Part shown: positions 41,839 through 50,867 of the stretch, piece after piece
How the letters are laid out: each line of letters begins with the position of its first letter
Position numbering within the stretch: position 1 is the first letter of the stretch
Assembly (NCBI GenBank): GCA_050331475.1
Contig: JBHJGU010000049.1
Coordinates: 17,564 to 81,563, forward strand
DNA: 64,000 nt
Direction of reading: 5' to 3'
From: JBHJGU01 sp050331475
Lineage (GTDB): Bacteria; Pseudomonadota; Alphaproteobacteria; Caulobacterales; Maricaulaceae
The notes under the pieces: model-generated
Told to the model about the DNA's origin: nothing
What the model saw: only the letters and a program-made list of their open reading frames with translations
Database searches by the model: none
Position numbers and translations under genes: made by a program

Positions 41839-43311
41839 TCAAGTCGCTGCGGGCAGGCGCACCTCAAATGCTGTGCCCTCCGGCCCCGTGCGTTTGAGGG
41901 CGAGGCGCCCGCCATGGGCGCGGGCCAGCTCCAACGAAATCGCGAGCCCCAGCCCGGTGCCGCCGCGGGTGGTTGAGCCGGAAAACGCGGCGAACAGCCG
42001 CTCTTGGGCTTTTTTCGGCACGCCCGGGCCGTTGTCGCACACGCACACGTCGATCCAAGGGCCGGTCTGGCACGCTTCCACATGGAGCCTGGGGGCGCGA
42101 TCAGATCCTGAAGCCCGCATGGCCTGGATCGCATTGCGCATGAGGTTGAGGAAAATGCGGTGGGCGTGATCGGGATCGGCGAACAGCTTAAAATCCGGAG
42201 GCGTATCATTGCGCCAAAGCACGTCGCCGGACTGGGCGATGGCGTCTTCGGCGGCTTCGTCTAGGGCGGGCGCTAAGGCGAACACGATCCGCGCGGGCGG
42301 GCTTTCCTCCGCCCGGCCGTATTTCAGCACCTCTTCGCAAAGATTAACGACGCGGTCGACCGCGCGCACTAAGCGCGCCGCGCCCGCTCGGGTGCGCGCG
42401 TCTTTCGATTGCGCCAGCCCATCGGAGGTGAGTTGCGCGCTGGCGAGAATATTGCGCAAGTCGTGGTTGATCTTCGCCACCGCTTCACCCAGCGCCGCGA
42501 GTCGAGCCTTTTGGTGCAAGGCCTGGCGGACCTGGGTCTGCATGTCGGCGAATTCGCGCTCTGCTTGACCGATTTCGTCACGTCGCTCGGTCGGTTTCAC
42601 ACCGGCGTCGGGATTTTCCGGCGCCTCGCGAAACGCCACCATCGCATTGGACAGCCGACGAACCGGCCGAACAACGGTGAGGATAAGCGTCGCGTAAACC
42701 AAGCTCGCCGTGATCAGCGAAATAAACAGCGACGCGACGGCGATCCGCCCGGAATACGCCCAAAGCTCGCGCCGCAAGGGTGTTTCTTCAACGATAACGT
42801 CAAGCTCGTCGCCCGGCCGGATGCCATCCGCTAGAATGCGCAAATGCCGTTCGGGCGGGGACATCAGGTGATCGACCACTTCGACGATCGCCGTCAAAAA
42901 AGTCTCGGTGCGCACATCCAAAGTGAGGACGTTGTCCGTGGCGTGGCTAGGGCGCAGGATCAGAATGCGGGCATTCTTACGGCTGATCGCCACCGCCTCA
43001 ACCTCCGCCTCCGCCAACAGCCGGGTGGCCAGTTCGTCGGACACCCGGAAGTCCGGCGCCGCCTCCACGCCGAGCGCGGCGAGCCGCGCGGCCTGAACCC
43101 GATCCTGAAGCCAGTTATTCCGATAATTCGCTGCTGAGGGAAAATAGATCAAAACTTCGGCGACGAGGACGAACACCAAAGTCAAACCCAGCAGTCGGAT
43201 CGACAAACCCGTGGGAATCCACCGGCTCACCGAAGACGAAACGCCCCGCCACGGCGAAAGAGATCGGACCGAGGGCGAGTGTGTCCCGGTCTCTTCCTCC
43301 TTCACCGCCAC
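41839..43311 (-). CDS. Orphan membrane sensor histidine kinase
   Basis: A 490-residue two-component sensor. Transmembrane helices fall near 38-58 and 190-215, with a periplasmic sensor domain between, then a HAMP-like region. The phosphorylated histidine lies in AKINHDLRN near residue 280. The ATPase domain has LMRNAIQAM (N box), CDNGPGVP (G1) and GGTGLGLAIS (G2). GTG at 43311 is preceded by AGGAG. No response regulator lies nearby, so its partner and signal are unknown. Confidence 0.92.
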   Translation of the reverse strand: MAVKEEETGTHSPSVRSLSPWRGVSSSVSRWIPTGLSIRLLGLTLVFVLVAEVLIYFPSAANYRNNWLQDRVQAARLAALGVEAAPDFRVSDELATRLLAEAEVEAVAISRKNARILILRPSHATDNVLTLDVRTETFLTAIVEVVDHLMSPPERHLRILADGIRPGDELDVIVEETPLRRELWAYSGRIAVASLFISLITASLVYATLILTVVRPVRRLSNAMVAFREAPENPDAGVKPTERRDEIGQAEREFADMQTQVRQALHQKARLAALGEAVAKINHDLRNILASAQLTSDGLAQSKDARTRAGAARLVRAVDRVVNLCEEVLKYGRAEESPPARIVFALAPALDEAAEDAIAQSGDVLWRNDTPPDFKLFADPDHAHRIFLNLMRNAIQAMRASGSDRAPRLHVEACQTGPWIDVCVCDNGPGVPKKAQERLFAAFSGSTTRGGTGLGLAISLELARAHGGRLALKRTGPEGTAFEVRLPAAT

Positions 43312-43359
43312 AGAGCGCTCCTGAGTCGTCCGACGCTAACAGTCCTATTCAACGTCTTT

Positions 43360-44793
43360 TTACGGAATACGCGCGAGAAGGCTAATCAGTTTCTTCGTTT
43401 TGTCGCCGAAAACGATCGGCGTGTACCAGGCGCTAGCCGTCCGCTTCACCGCCTCGCCGCGGGTGGGGTAGGGCGCGATATATCCCGTTAGGGTTCGGAT
43501 CGACGCGCCTTTCGCCGACATGGCGACCCCAAAGATTTGGATTAAATCGCCAGCAGCTGCGCCCACGATCGATGCGCCCAGGATCCGACCCTTGGCGTCG
43601 GTGATCACTTTCGTGCCTCCGCGCTCGTCCTTTTCCGCAATCGCACGATCGTTTTCGTCGAAGGACCACCGCGCGACCCGGATTTTGTCGCCGTATTGCT
43701 CCTTCGCCTCCGCCTCGGTCAGTCCGACGCGCGCCAATTCGGGATCGGTGTAAACCGCCGCCGGCATCGGCGTAGCGTCCACATTGGTCGGTGTGCGGAA
43801 CAACATGTGCCGCACCACGCAGGAGGCGTGAAAGCCGGCAGCGTGGGTCAGCATGGCGCGACCGGTGACATCACCCACCGCATAGACGCGCTTATTCGTC
43901 GTCTGCAAGGTGGCTTTGGTCTTCACGCCGCGTCGATCGTATTCGACGCCCGCTTCCTCCAGGCCAAGCCCTTCAACCCGCGGCGCGCGACCCACCGCAA
44001 CCAGCAAATGGCTGGCGTCGATCGTTCGGGTCTCCGCGCCGATGGCGACGTCGATCGCCACCCCGGTGTCGGTGTTGCGCACCGATGTGGCTTTCGCGCC
44101 GGAGAGGACCTCGACCCCTTCCGCCTTGATCGCCTCAATAACGAGCTCCGCGTGCTCGGGCTCTTCTCGGCCAAGGGGCTGGAAGGCTTCGATTACGGTG
44201 ACTTGCGAGCCGAGTCGGCGAAAGGCTTGACCCAACTCCATGCCGATAGGGCCGCCGCCAATGATCGCCAAATGCTCAGGCAGCTCTTTGAGGCCCCAAA
44301 TCGTTTCGTTGGTGAGATAATTCGACTCCCCGAGCCCCGCGATCGGCGGAATGAACGGCGCAGCCCCCGACGCGAGAACGAACCGGCGGGCGGTGACCCG
44401 CGTGGTGTCGCTCTCCACGGTTTTCGGTCCGGTGAAATACGCCTTTTCCCGGATCACCGTGCAGCCCATGCCCTCAAAGCGCTCTTGGCTGTCATTCGGT
44501 TCGATCTTTTTGATGGCCTCGCGCACATGGCCCATCACGGCGGGGAAATCGGGCGTGACGCCGTTCGAGGTCAGGCCCAACTTGCCGAGCTTGGCGGGAC
44601 GGGCGGCTTCCTTGGCCGCCGTCAGGATCGCCTTAGAGGGAACACAGCCATAATTCAGGCAGTCCCCACCCATTTCTCCATATTCAAACAGACCGGTGTC
44701 CCGGTCGAGCATGGCGGCGCCCGCGGCGACGGAGAGCCCCCCTGCGCCGGCGCCGATGACGCAAATATCCGGTTTGATGTCGCGCTTGCTCAC
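43360..44793 (-). CDS. FAD-dependent pyridine nucleotide-disulfide oxidoreductase
   Basis: A 477-residue flavoprotein of the mercuric reductase/dihydrolipoamide dehydrogenase group. FAD motif CVIGAGAGGLSVAAGAA, redox-active GGDCLNYGCVPSKA, the NAD(P)-binding GGGPIGMELGQAF and the FAD site YAVGDVTGRAMLTHAA are all present. The C-terminal double cysteine of true MerA is absent, so mercury reduction is not supported. It is immediately preceded by a TVP38-family gene, a pairing seen in many bacteria; the enzyme substrate is unknown. Confidence 0.9.
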   Translation of the reverse strand: MSKRDIKPDICVIGAGAGGLSVAAGAAMLDRDTGLFEYGEMGGDCLNYGCVPSKAILTAAKEAARPAKLGKLGLTSNGVTPDFPAVMGHVREAIKKIEPNDSQERFEGMGCTVIREKAYFTGPKTVESDTTRVTARRFVLASGAAPFIPPIAGLGESNYLTNETIWGLKELPEHLAIIGGGPIGMELGQAFRRLGSQVTVIEAFQPLGREEPEHAELVIEAIKAEGVEVLSGAKATSVRNTDTGVAIDVAIGAETRTIDASHLLVAVGRAPRVEGLGLEEAGVEYDRRGVKTKATLQTTNKRVYAVGDVTGRAMLTHAAGFHASCVVRHMLFRTPTNVDATPMPAAVYTDPELARVGLTEAEAKEQYGDKIRVARWSFDENDRAIAEKDERGGTKVITDAKGRILGASIVGAAAGDLIQIFGVAMSAKGASIRTLTGYIAPYPTRGEAVKRTASAWYTPIVFGDKTKKLISLLARIP

Positions 44794-44795
44794 GC

Positions 44796-45635
44796 CTACG
44801 CCTCCGCGCCGGGAACGTCGCCTTGGCGCTTCATGCGCTTATAGGCGATCGGAATAAGAGATAGGACGATGAGACCGATGATCGGTACGTACGCTGAAGG
44901 TTGGGCCAGTGCACCGGCCAACGGATTGGCGCAGACTTCCGTGAAGGTCTCGCCCGCGGCCTCCGCCGCTTTCTTGGCGTCGTTACAAGCGCCGGACTCG
45001 ATCAATAACTGTAGAATATTCTTTGTTGTGTTGCCGATCGAAACGTAAACGAACGTTGCAGGAGCCATGCCAATAAAGCTGGCGATCACATAATTTCGTA
45101 GTTTTACGCCCAAAACACCTGCTGCAATATTAACCACAAAGAACGGGAATAAGGGTACGAGCCGAAGGATAAACATGTAAGAAAGTTCGTCTTCGCGGAA
45201 GCCTTGCTCGAGCTTTTTGATAAACCCACCGGCTTTTTTCGCTAAAGCGTCGCCGAGCGCCGTTCGCACAACCATGAAAATCACAGTCGCGCCAATCGTT
45301 GCGCCAATGAGCACTGAAATCGTTCCGACCCACAGGCCGAAAAACACCCCGCCCAAGATCGTCATGATTGAGGCTCCGGGGATCGAAAGCGCTGTTAGCG
45401 TGATGTAGGCGACGATAAACGCACCGACAGACACAAACAGGTTCTCGGCGATGAACGACTCAAAATTCGCTTGATGCACGACCAAACGCTCAAGCGCCAA
45501 CTCGTTATGCCATCCGTTGAGAAAGAAAATACCGACTAAAGCGACAAGAACAGCGACGGGCGCCAAACGCGTGAGCAATGATGACTTCTTTTTTTCAGCG
45601 CTCTCCGCGTTCGCGCTTTCAGCGATCTCGGTCAT
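44796..45635 (-). CDS. TVP38/TMEM64 family membrane protein
   Basis: A 279-residue inner-membrane protein of the SNARE-associated/DedA-related family. About five or six helices; the family core includes GASIMTILGGVFFG, GATIGATVIFMVVR and LRLVPLFPFFVVNIAAG. Homologues are implicated in lipid scrambling or membrane homeostasis. It lies two bases before the flavin reductase gene and is likely in the same transcript. N-terminus is short, charged and cytosolic. Confidence 0.9.
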   Translation of the reverse strand: MTEIAESANAESAEKKKSSLLTRLAPVAVLVALVGIFFLNGWHNELALERLVVHQANFESFIAENLFVSVGAFIVAYITLTALSIPGASIMTILGGVFFGLWVGTISVLIGATIGATVIFMVVRTALGDALAKKAGGFIKKLEQGFREDELSYMFILRLVPLFPFFVVNIAAGVLGVKLRNYVIASFIGMAPATFVYVSIGNTTKNILQLLIESGACNDAKKAAEAAGETFTEVCANPLAGALAQPSAYVPIIGLIVLSLIPIAYKRMKRQGDVPGAEA

Positions 45636-45751
45636 AAGACCCTCCGTTAAGAATTATCCAGGCCTGCATATTTGATGTTGGTGACAAATTGCGCCTCACG
45701 TTCGAACCCCGGCGCCTCAAACTCCCGTTAGGCGTCCGTGCGCGCCCCGAC

Positions 45752-45780
45752 TTGACATAACCGAGCCTGGGGAGTATCGC
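45752..45780 (+). promoter_or_regulatory. Promoter of rpmH-rnpA-yidC
   Basis: A perfect -35 TTGACA at 45752-45757 is followed after 17 bases by a -10-like TATCGC at 45775-45780. Transcription would begin near 45787, about 50 bases before rpmH. This is the most standard sigma-70-like promoter seen in the window. Confidence 0.6.
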
Positions 45781-45837
45781 CGCCCCTCTTTTGCCACCGC
45801 GAACGCCCGCGGCCGAATAGTGAACGGAGCGCGTCCC

Positions 45838-45972
45838 GTGAAACGCACTTATCAACCCTCAAAGCTCGTGCGTAAACGTCGCCACGGCTTTCGCGCGCGC
45901 ATGGCGACGAAAAATGGTCGTAAAGTGCTGGCGCGCCGCCGGGCCAAGGGCCGGAAGGTGCTCAGCGCCTAG
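45838..45972 (+). CDS. rpmH: 50S ribosomal protein L34
   Basis: A 44-residue basic ribosomal protein: MKRTYQPSKLVRKRRHGFRAR and then TKNGRKVLARRRAKGRKVL. It starts with GTG at 45838 and ends six bases before rnpA. All conserved residues of L34 are present. It begins the classic rpmH-rnpA-yidC series. Confidence 0.98.
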   Translation: MKRTYQPSKLVRKRRHGFRARMATKNGRKVLARRRAKGRKVLSA

Positions 45973-45977
45973 CCAGA

Positions 45978-46382
45978 ATGGTTGACGCGATCGGCGCACG
46001 CCCGAGGGCGCAAAGGCTTAAAGCCCGCCGGGAGTTTCTGTACGTCGCGCGGGGACGATCCCAGGCGCGGCCCGGTCTCGTCGTTCAGATGCGCGCGAAC
46101 AGGACACGAACCGACGCTTATGGCGTTGGGTTCACCGCAACGAAGAAAGTTGGAAACGCGGTGGTGCGCAATCGCTGTAAGCGCCGGCTTCGGGCTGCGG
46201 CGCGCGAACTCTTGCCGCGTTTGGGCCAGGCGCAAACCGATTATGTGTTTGTCGCTCGCCTGCAAACGCCGGCCCGGACTTGGGTCGGCCTGCTTGACGA
46301 TATGGAAAGCGCGTTGATAACCCTCAGCCGCCCGCGACCTGCACTCAAGCCCGCGGACCGCGCCTCCCGCTCGACGCTTTGA
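45978..46382 (+). CDS. rnpA: Ribonuclease P protein component
   Basis: Protein subunit of RNase P, which matures the 5' end of tRNAs together with the M1 RNA. 134 residues with FLYVARGRSQARPGLVVQ, the GVGFTATKKVGNAVVRNRCKRRLR RNA-binding signature, and a basic C-terminal extension. Five bases after rpmH and close before yidC. Confidence 0.96.
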   Translation: MVDAIGARPRAQRLKARREFLYVARGRSQARPGLVVQMRANRTRTDAYGVGFTATKKVGNAVVRNRCKRRLRAAARELLPRLGQAQTDYVFVARLQTPARTWVGLLDDMESALITLSRPRPALKPADRASRSTL

Positions 46383-46396
46383 AGGATTCCCCACGC

Positions 46397-48265
46397 ATGG
46401 GCGATAATCGCAACACATTCATCGCGCTCGCCCTGATCGCGCTCATTATTATCGGTTATGACGCGCTCGTGCTGGGCCCGGCGCGCGAGCAAGCCCGGTT
46501 AGCCCAAGAGCAAGCCCAAGCCCAAGCTGAAACCGGCGCGCCAACGCCGGCGGCCTCGGACGCGGGCTTGCCCCGCGTTGATCCCGAAACCGGACTGCCG
46601 AGCCCGCGCGGCGCGAGCGCGTCAGGGGACACCGCTGGCCTCGCACCTGGCGCTGTGACCCGGGACCAAGCCCTTAGCGCCAGCGCGCGGATACCGATCG
46701 ACGCGCCCGGGGTGGATGGCGGGCTGGCGCTCAACGGCGCCCGGTTCGACGACCTCAACTTGAAGCGCTATCGGACGAGCCTGGAGGATGACGCGCCGGA
46801 AGTGACCTTACTGTCCCCCCAAGGAGCGCCGGATGCGTATTTCGCCAATTTCGGTTGGCTGTCCGGCGCTGGCGTAGCAGCGGAACTGCCTGGCCTGAAT
46901 ACGCCTTGGCGCGTGGTCTCGGGGGACGTTCTGACCGCACAGACACCGGTGGTTGTGGGCTATGAGACGGCCGAAGGTTTAGTGTTTGAACGTACGGTCA
47001 GTGTGGACGAAGATTATCTGTTCACGGTCACTGATACGGTTCGCAATACGGGCGACCAGGCCGTAAGCCTAAGCCCTTATGCGCTGATCCGCCGCTATGG
47101 CGTGCCCGAAACCAGCCGGGCCGGCTTTATTCTCCACGAGGGGTTGATCGGCATTTTGAACGGCCGGTTGGAAGACCGGAAGTGGAAAAAGCAAATCAAA
47201 GACGGGACGTTTGAGGTCGACACCACGGGCGGCTGGCTGGGCATGACTTCAAAATACTGGCTGGCCGCGCTGGTCCCGCCCGCCGATCAATCGGTCAAAG
47301 CGGAGTATCGGACCCTCACCTTGGGGGGCGAAACGGTTTTCCAAACCTCTTGGGTGGGCGGGCTGACCGAATTGGCGCCTGGGGAAAGCCTTGAGGTTGG
47401 GTCGCGCTTGTTCGCAGGAGCTAAAAAGGTCGACGTTCTGAAACGCTATCAAAAGGATGGCGGTATTGAGCGGTTCGATATGGCGATCGATTGGGGGAAC
47501 TTTTGGTTCTTTACACGCACCTTCTTTGACGGGTTGAGTTTTTTCGAAGGCGTGTTTGGTAATTTCGGCGTCGCCATTTTATTGTTAACCGTTGTCATTA
47601 AGCTCGCGTTCTTTCCGCTGCAGACCGCATCTTACAAAGCCATGGCGAAGATGCGCGCCATGCAGCCCAAAATGACCGAAATCCGGGAGCGTTTTGAGGC
47701 GGATAAGGAACGCCAACAGAAAGAAATTATGGCGCTTTATCAGCGCGAGAAGGTCAATCCGGTCGCCGGGTGTTTGCCGATCCTGATCCAGATCCCGGTG
47801 TTTTTCGCGCTCTACAAAGTGCTGTTCGTCACCTTGGAGATGCGTCACGCGCCGTTTTTCGGCTGGATTCAAGACTTATCTGCGCCCGACCCCACTAGCG
47901 TTTTCAACATCTTCGGTCTTCTGCCCTATGATCCCACACTCGTGCCTGTGATCGGGACGACGATTCTGGCGCTCGGCGCGTGGCCTTTGATCATGGGCGT
48001 GTCCATGGCCGCGCAGATGTCGCTCAATCCGCCGCCGCCTGATCCCACCCAACAAATGATCTTTAAAGTCATGCCGTGGCTATTCATGTTCATGTTGGCG
48101 AATTTTGCAGCTGGCCTGGTGATTTACTGGACATGGAACAACATCCTCTCCGGGCTCCAGCAATATGTGATCATGCGTCGCCAGGGCGTACGCTCGCCCA
48201 TCGACGAATTCTTCGCCAAACATTTCGGCAAGCAAACGCGCGGGGCCGCTGGGGGCGGCGGCTGA
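46397..48265 (+). CDS. yidC: Membrane protein insertase YidC
   Basis: Inserts and folds inner-membrane proteins, alone or with Sec. 622 residues from the ATG at 46397 (GAAGGA upstream): first helix near 8-25, an Ala/Gln/Pro-rich stretch, a periplasmic beta domain (about 110-350), and the conserved C-terminal core of five helices with FFPLQTASYKAMAKMRAMQPK and NPVAGCLPILIQIPVFFALYK. The C-terminus overlaps or abuts the engB start. Confidence 0.97.
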   Translation: MGDNRNTFIALALIALIIIGYDALVLGPAREQARLAQEQAQAQAETGAPTPAASDAGLPRVDPETGLPSPRGASASGDTAGLAPGAVTRDQALSASARIPIDAPGVDGGLALNGARFDDLNLKRYRTSLEDDAPEVTLLSPQGAPDAYFANFGWLSGAGVAAELPGLNTPWRVVSGDVLTAQTPVVVGYETAEGLVFERTVSVDEDYLFTVTDTVRNTGDQAVSLSPYALIRRYGVPETSRAGFILHEGLIGILNGRLEDRKWKKQIKDGTFEVDTTGGWLGMTSKYWLAALVPPADQSVKAEYRTLTLGGETVFQTSWVGGLTELAPGESLEVGSRLFAGAKKVDVLKRYQKDGGIERFDMAIDWGNFWFFTRTFFDGLSFFEGVFGNFGVAILLLTVVIKLAFFPLQTASYKAMAKMRAMQPKMTEIRERFEADKERQQKEIMALYQREKVNPVAGCLPILIQIPVFFALYKVLFVTLEMRHAPFFGWIQDLSAPDPTSVFNIFGLLPYDPTLVPVIGTTILALGAWPLIMGVSMAAQMSLNPPPPDPTQQMIFKVMPWLFMFMLANFAAGLVIYWTWNNILSGLQQYVIMRRQGVRSPIDEFFAKHFGKQTRGAAGGGG

Positions 48266-48909
48266 GCGCGGCCCCGGGCGATCCTGACACGCTCGACAGC
48301 GAGGCCGGGCGAAGGTTGTTCGCCGGCGAGGTGCGCTTTGTTCGCGGGGTCGTGGACCTCGATGGCTTGCCTGTCGATGGCCGCCCAGAGATTGCGTTCG
48401 CCGGGCGCTCTAACGTTGGAAAATCGAGTCTGATCAATGCGTTGACCGGCCGCAAGGATCTCGCGCGGGCCTCGAACACGCCCGGCCGGACCCGAGAGTT
48501 GAACTTCTTCGCGCTGGGCGATCTCGGCTATCTGGTGGATTTGCCGGGCTATGGTTATGCGAAAGCGCCGAAAACGGAGATCGCCCGCTGGACGAGCCTC
48601 ATGCGCACGTATTTACGCGGACGTGTCGAGCTGGCTCGGGTCTATCTGTTGATCGACGCACGCCATGGCGTCAAAACCTCCGACGAGGAGATTATGGCGG
48701 CCTTTGACGCCGCCGCGGTCAGCTATCACGTCGTTCTGACCAAAGCGGACAAACTCAAGGCGGAGGCGCTGGAGACGCGGGTCGCGCAAACCCGCGCCCG
48801 CATCGCCAGACGACCCGCCGCGTTCCCGCGCCTTGCGGTGACGTCGTCGGAAAAACGCACCGGCCTTGACGAGCTGCGCGCCGAAGCGCACGCCGCGCTC
48901 GCGCCGTGA
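48262..48909 (+). CDS. engB: Ribosome-assembly GTPase EngB/YsxC (start uncertain)
   Basis: GTPase needed for assembly of the large ribosomal subunit. G1 is GRSNVGKSSLINALTG, G3 is DLPGYGYA, G4 is TKAD, and all are intact. The N-terminus needs the EAGRRLFAGEVRF region, which begins before any in-frame ATG, GTG or TTG after the yidC stop. The only plausible start near the right place is CTG at 48262, overlapping the yidC stop as CTGA with a G-rich site upstream; a start inside yidC at 48076 would add about 60 unrelated residues. Length 215 residues. Confidence 0.92.
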   Translation: MSAAPGDPDTLDSEAGRRLFAGEVRFVRGVVDLDGLPVDGRPEIAFAGRSNVGKSSLINALTGRKDLARASNTPGRTRELNFFALGDLGYLVDLPGYGYAKAPKTEIARWTSLMRTYLRGRVELARVYLLIDARHGVKTSDEEIMAAFDAAAVSYHVVLTKADKLKAEALETRVAQTRARIARRPAAFPRLAVTSSEKRTGLDELRAEAHAALAP

Positions 48910-48964
48910 TCGCCGCCCCGGACCGCCCATTGACCCTTGACCGGTTTCAGGCTCAGACAACGCC

Positions 48965-49870
48965 ATGATCACCAACCCAGACCCCGCCCGCCAGGGCTGG
49001 GCCACCGCGCGCACCCTCGCCGAGGCCTTGCCCTATATTCAGCGTTACGCCGGCAAGACCGTTGTCATTAAGTATGGCGGGCATGCGATGGGCGATCCCG
49101 CTTTGTCGCGCGCGTTCGCAGGCGATGTGGTGCTGCTTAAGCATTTGGGCGTGAACCCCGTGGTCGTGCATGGCGGCGGGCCGCAAATCGGCGCTATGTT
49201 GGAGCGGTTGAACATTCCGAGCGAGTTCGTCGACGGGCTTCGGGTGACCGACGCCGCGGTGATGGAGGTCGCGGAAATGGTGCTCTCTGGCTTGATCAAC
49301 AAATCCATCGTCCAGGCGGTTAACGCTGCGGGCGGCCGCGCGGTGGGCCTGTCGGGCAAAGACGCCGGATTAATCCGCGCCACGAAGGCCCAGCGAACCG
49401 TCAAGGACGCGGACAGCGCGATCGAGCGGGCTTTGGATTTAGGCTTTGTCGGCGAGCCCGAGCGCATCGACGCCACGGTCCTGGAGACGCTCGCTTCGGC
49501 GCGTGACGCCTTCATTCCGGTCGTTGCGCCGGTCGGCGTGTCCGAGGATGGGCAGACCTATAATATTAACGCCGATACGGTGGCCGGCGCAGTCGCCGCT
49601 GCGCTCAAGGCGGAACGGTTAATGCTGCTGACCGATGTGGTTGGCGTCCTGGACGGCGAGCGCCAGCTGATCCGGGCGATTTCGCCCGATCAGGTGGACG
49701 AATTGATCGATGCGGAGGTGGCGCCCGGCGGTATGATCCCCAAGTTACGTACGGCGCAGGGCGCGGTGCGCGCGGGCGTCGGCGGCGCTGTGATCCTCGA
49801 CGGCCGCCCCGCGCACGCCTTACTCGTGGAGATGTTCACCGAACATGGCGCAGGCACGCTCATCGGTTAA
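48965..49870 (+). CDS. argB: Acetylglutamate kinase
   Basis: Phosphorylates N-acetylglutamate in arginine synthesis. 301 residues with the amino-acid kinase signatures VVIKYGGHAMGD, VVHGGGPQIGAML (substrate loop), ADTVAGAVAAALKAERLMLLTDVVGV and GGMIPKLRTA. Length and motifs are normal. It follows engB after 55 bases, and the next gene overlaps its end by 26 bases. Confidence 0.96.
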   Translation: MITNPDPARQGWATARTLAEALPYIQRYAGKTVVIKYGGHAMGDPALSRAFAGDVVLLKHLGVNPVVVHGGGPQIGAMLERLNIPSEFVDGLRVTDAAVMEVAEMVLSGLINKSIVQAVNAAGGRAVGLSGKDAGLIRATKAQRTVKDADSAIERALDLGFVGEPERIDATVLETLASARDAFIPVVAPVGVSEDGQTYNINADTVAGAVAAALKAERLMLLTDVVGVLDGERQLIRAISPDQVDELIDAEVAPGGMIPKLRTAQGAVRAGVGGAVILDGRPAHALLVEMFTEHGAGTLIG

Positions 49871-50867
49871 CGCCATCCTCTTAGCGCTCGGCGCAACGGG
49901 CGTCTCAAGCGGCGCGGCGATCGCTGATCTTACCGTTTGCAACCGCACCAGCTTCGTTCTGGAGACGGCGTACGGGACCCCAGAGGATGACGCAGTGTTG
50001 GTCGAGGGATGGCGGCGTGTGCGCCCTGGCGAGTGCCGCGCCCTAGCGCGCGCGCCGTTAGCGATCGGGGATCACTTTCTTTACGCGCGCTCGTCCAGCG
50101 CCTATGCGGGCCGGGTGCGCGAATGGCGCGGCGAGGCCGCGTTGTGCGTGGATCAGGGCGATTTCTCCGTCTCCGGGTATGCCGCCTGTGACCAGGTGGG
50201 CTTGGCGTATGCGGATTTTCGCCGTGTGCCCGTCACCCAAGACGCAGAGGTTCGGCTGTTTCTCTCCGAGCCTGCCAGCTATGATCTCGAGACCGCGCGA
50301 ACCGCCGGGTTACAGCGTTTGTTGCGCGACGCGGGCTATGGGGTGGGGCGCATCGACGGTCTGGCGTTACGCCGAACGCGCTCCGCGTTGACGCGGTTTC
50401 GTCGCGATGCGGGGCTCTCGAGCGCGGCTGCGCAACCGGCGCTAATCGACGCGCTTGAAGAGTCCGCGGGCGCGCGGAGCGCCATGACCGGCTTGAGCGT
50501 TTGCGATCGCGCGGACGGCGTGATGTGGGTCGCAGCCGCGTTTCGGGCCGGGGAACGGTGGGAGTCGCGCGGCTGGTGGCGGTTGACGCCCGGCGCGTGC
50601 GTCAAGGTCCTCGCCGAACCTTTAGAGGCGCGCGCCTATTACCTGCTGGCCGAGATGGAGAACGGTATGGCCTATGAGGGGCTTGCGGCGGCCGACGAAC
50701 CGTTTTGTGTCGCTGACGTCCGGTTCTCCGTCCTGGGTCGCGAATCGTGCGAACTTCGCGGCTACAGAACTGCGCAGTTCCTCACCGTGCTCACCGAGGC
50801 GCGCCGAAGCGTTGAAATTGAGCTGAGCGCGTCGGACTTCGCGCCAAACCCGGATTTACGACGATGA
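49845..50867 (+). CDS. Exported protein with two DUF1036 domains and a peptidoglycan-binding-like segment
   Basis: A 340-residue protein with signal peptide (cleaved near SGAAIA). The first DUF1036 domain covers about residues 28-130 (LTVCNRTSFVLETAYG, WRRVRPGECRAL, ALCVDQGDFSV). A middle segment AGLQRLLRDAGYGVGRIDGL resembles a PG_binding_1 motif. A second DUF1036 domain covers about 215-330 (LSVCDRADGVMWVA, GWWRLTPGACVKV, FCVADVRFSV). Cysteine positions repeat in both copies, suggesting matched disulfides. The function of DUF1036 is not known. Start overlaps argB; the stop overlaps the HAD gene. Confidence 0.87.
   Translation: MAQARSSVNAILLALGATGVSSGAAIADLTVCNRTSFVLETAYGTPEDDAVLVEGWRRVRPGECRALARAPLAIGDHFLYARSSSAYAGRVREWRGEAALCVDQGDFSVSGYAACDQVGLAYADFRRVPVTQDAEVRLFLSEPASYDLETARTAGLQRLLRDAGYGVGRIDGLALRRTRSALTRFRRDAGLSSAAAQPALIDALEESAGARSAMTGLSVCDRADGVMWVAAAFRAGERWESRGWWRLTPGACVKVLAEPLEARAYYLLAEMENGMAYEGLAAADEPFCVADVRFSVLGRESCELRGYRTAQFLTVLTEARRSVEIELSASDFAPNPDLRR

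Noticed and set aside
43360..44793. Mercuric reductase identity of the flavin disulfide reductase
   Set aside because: The C-terminal cysteine pair of MerA is missing and no other mer genes are nearby.
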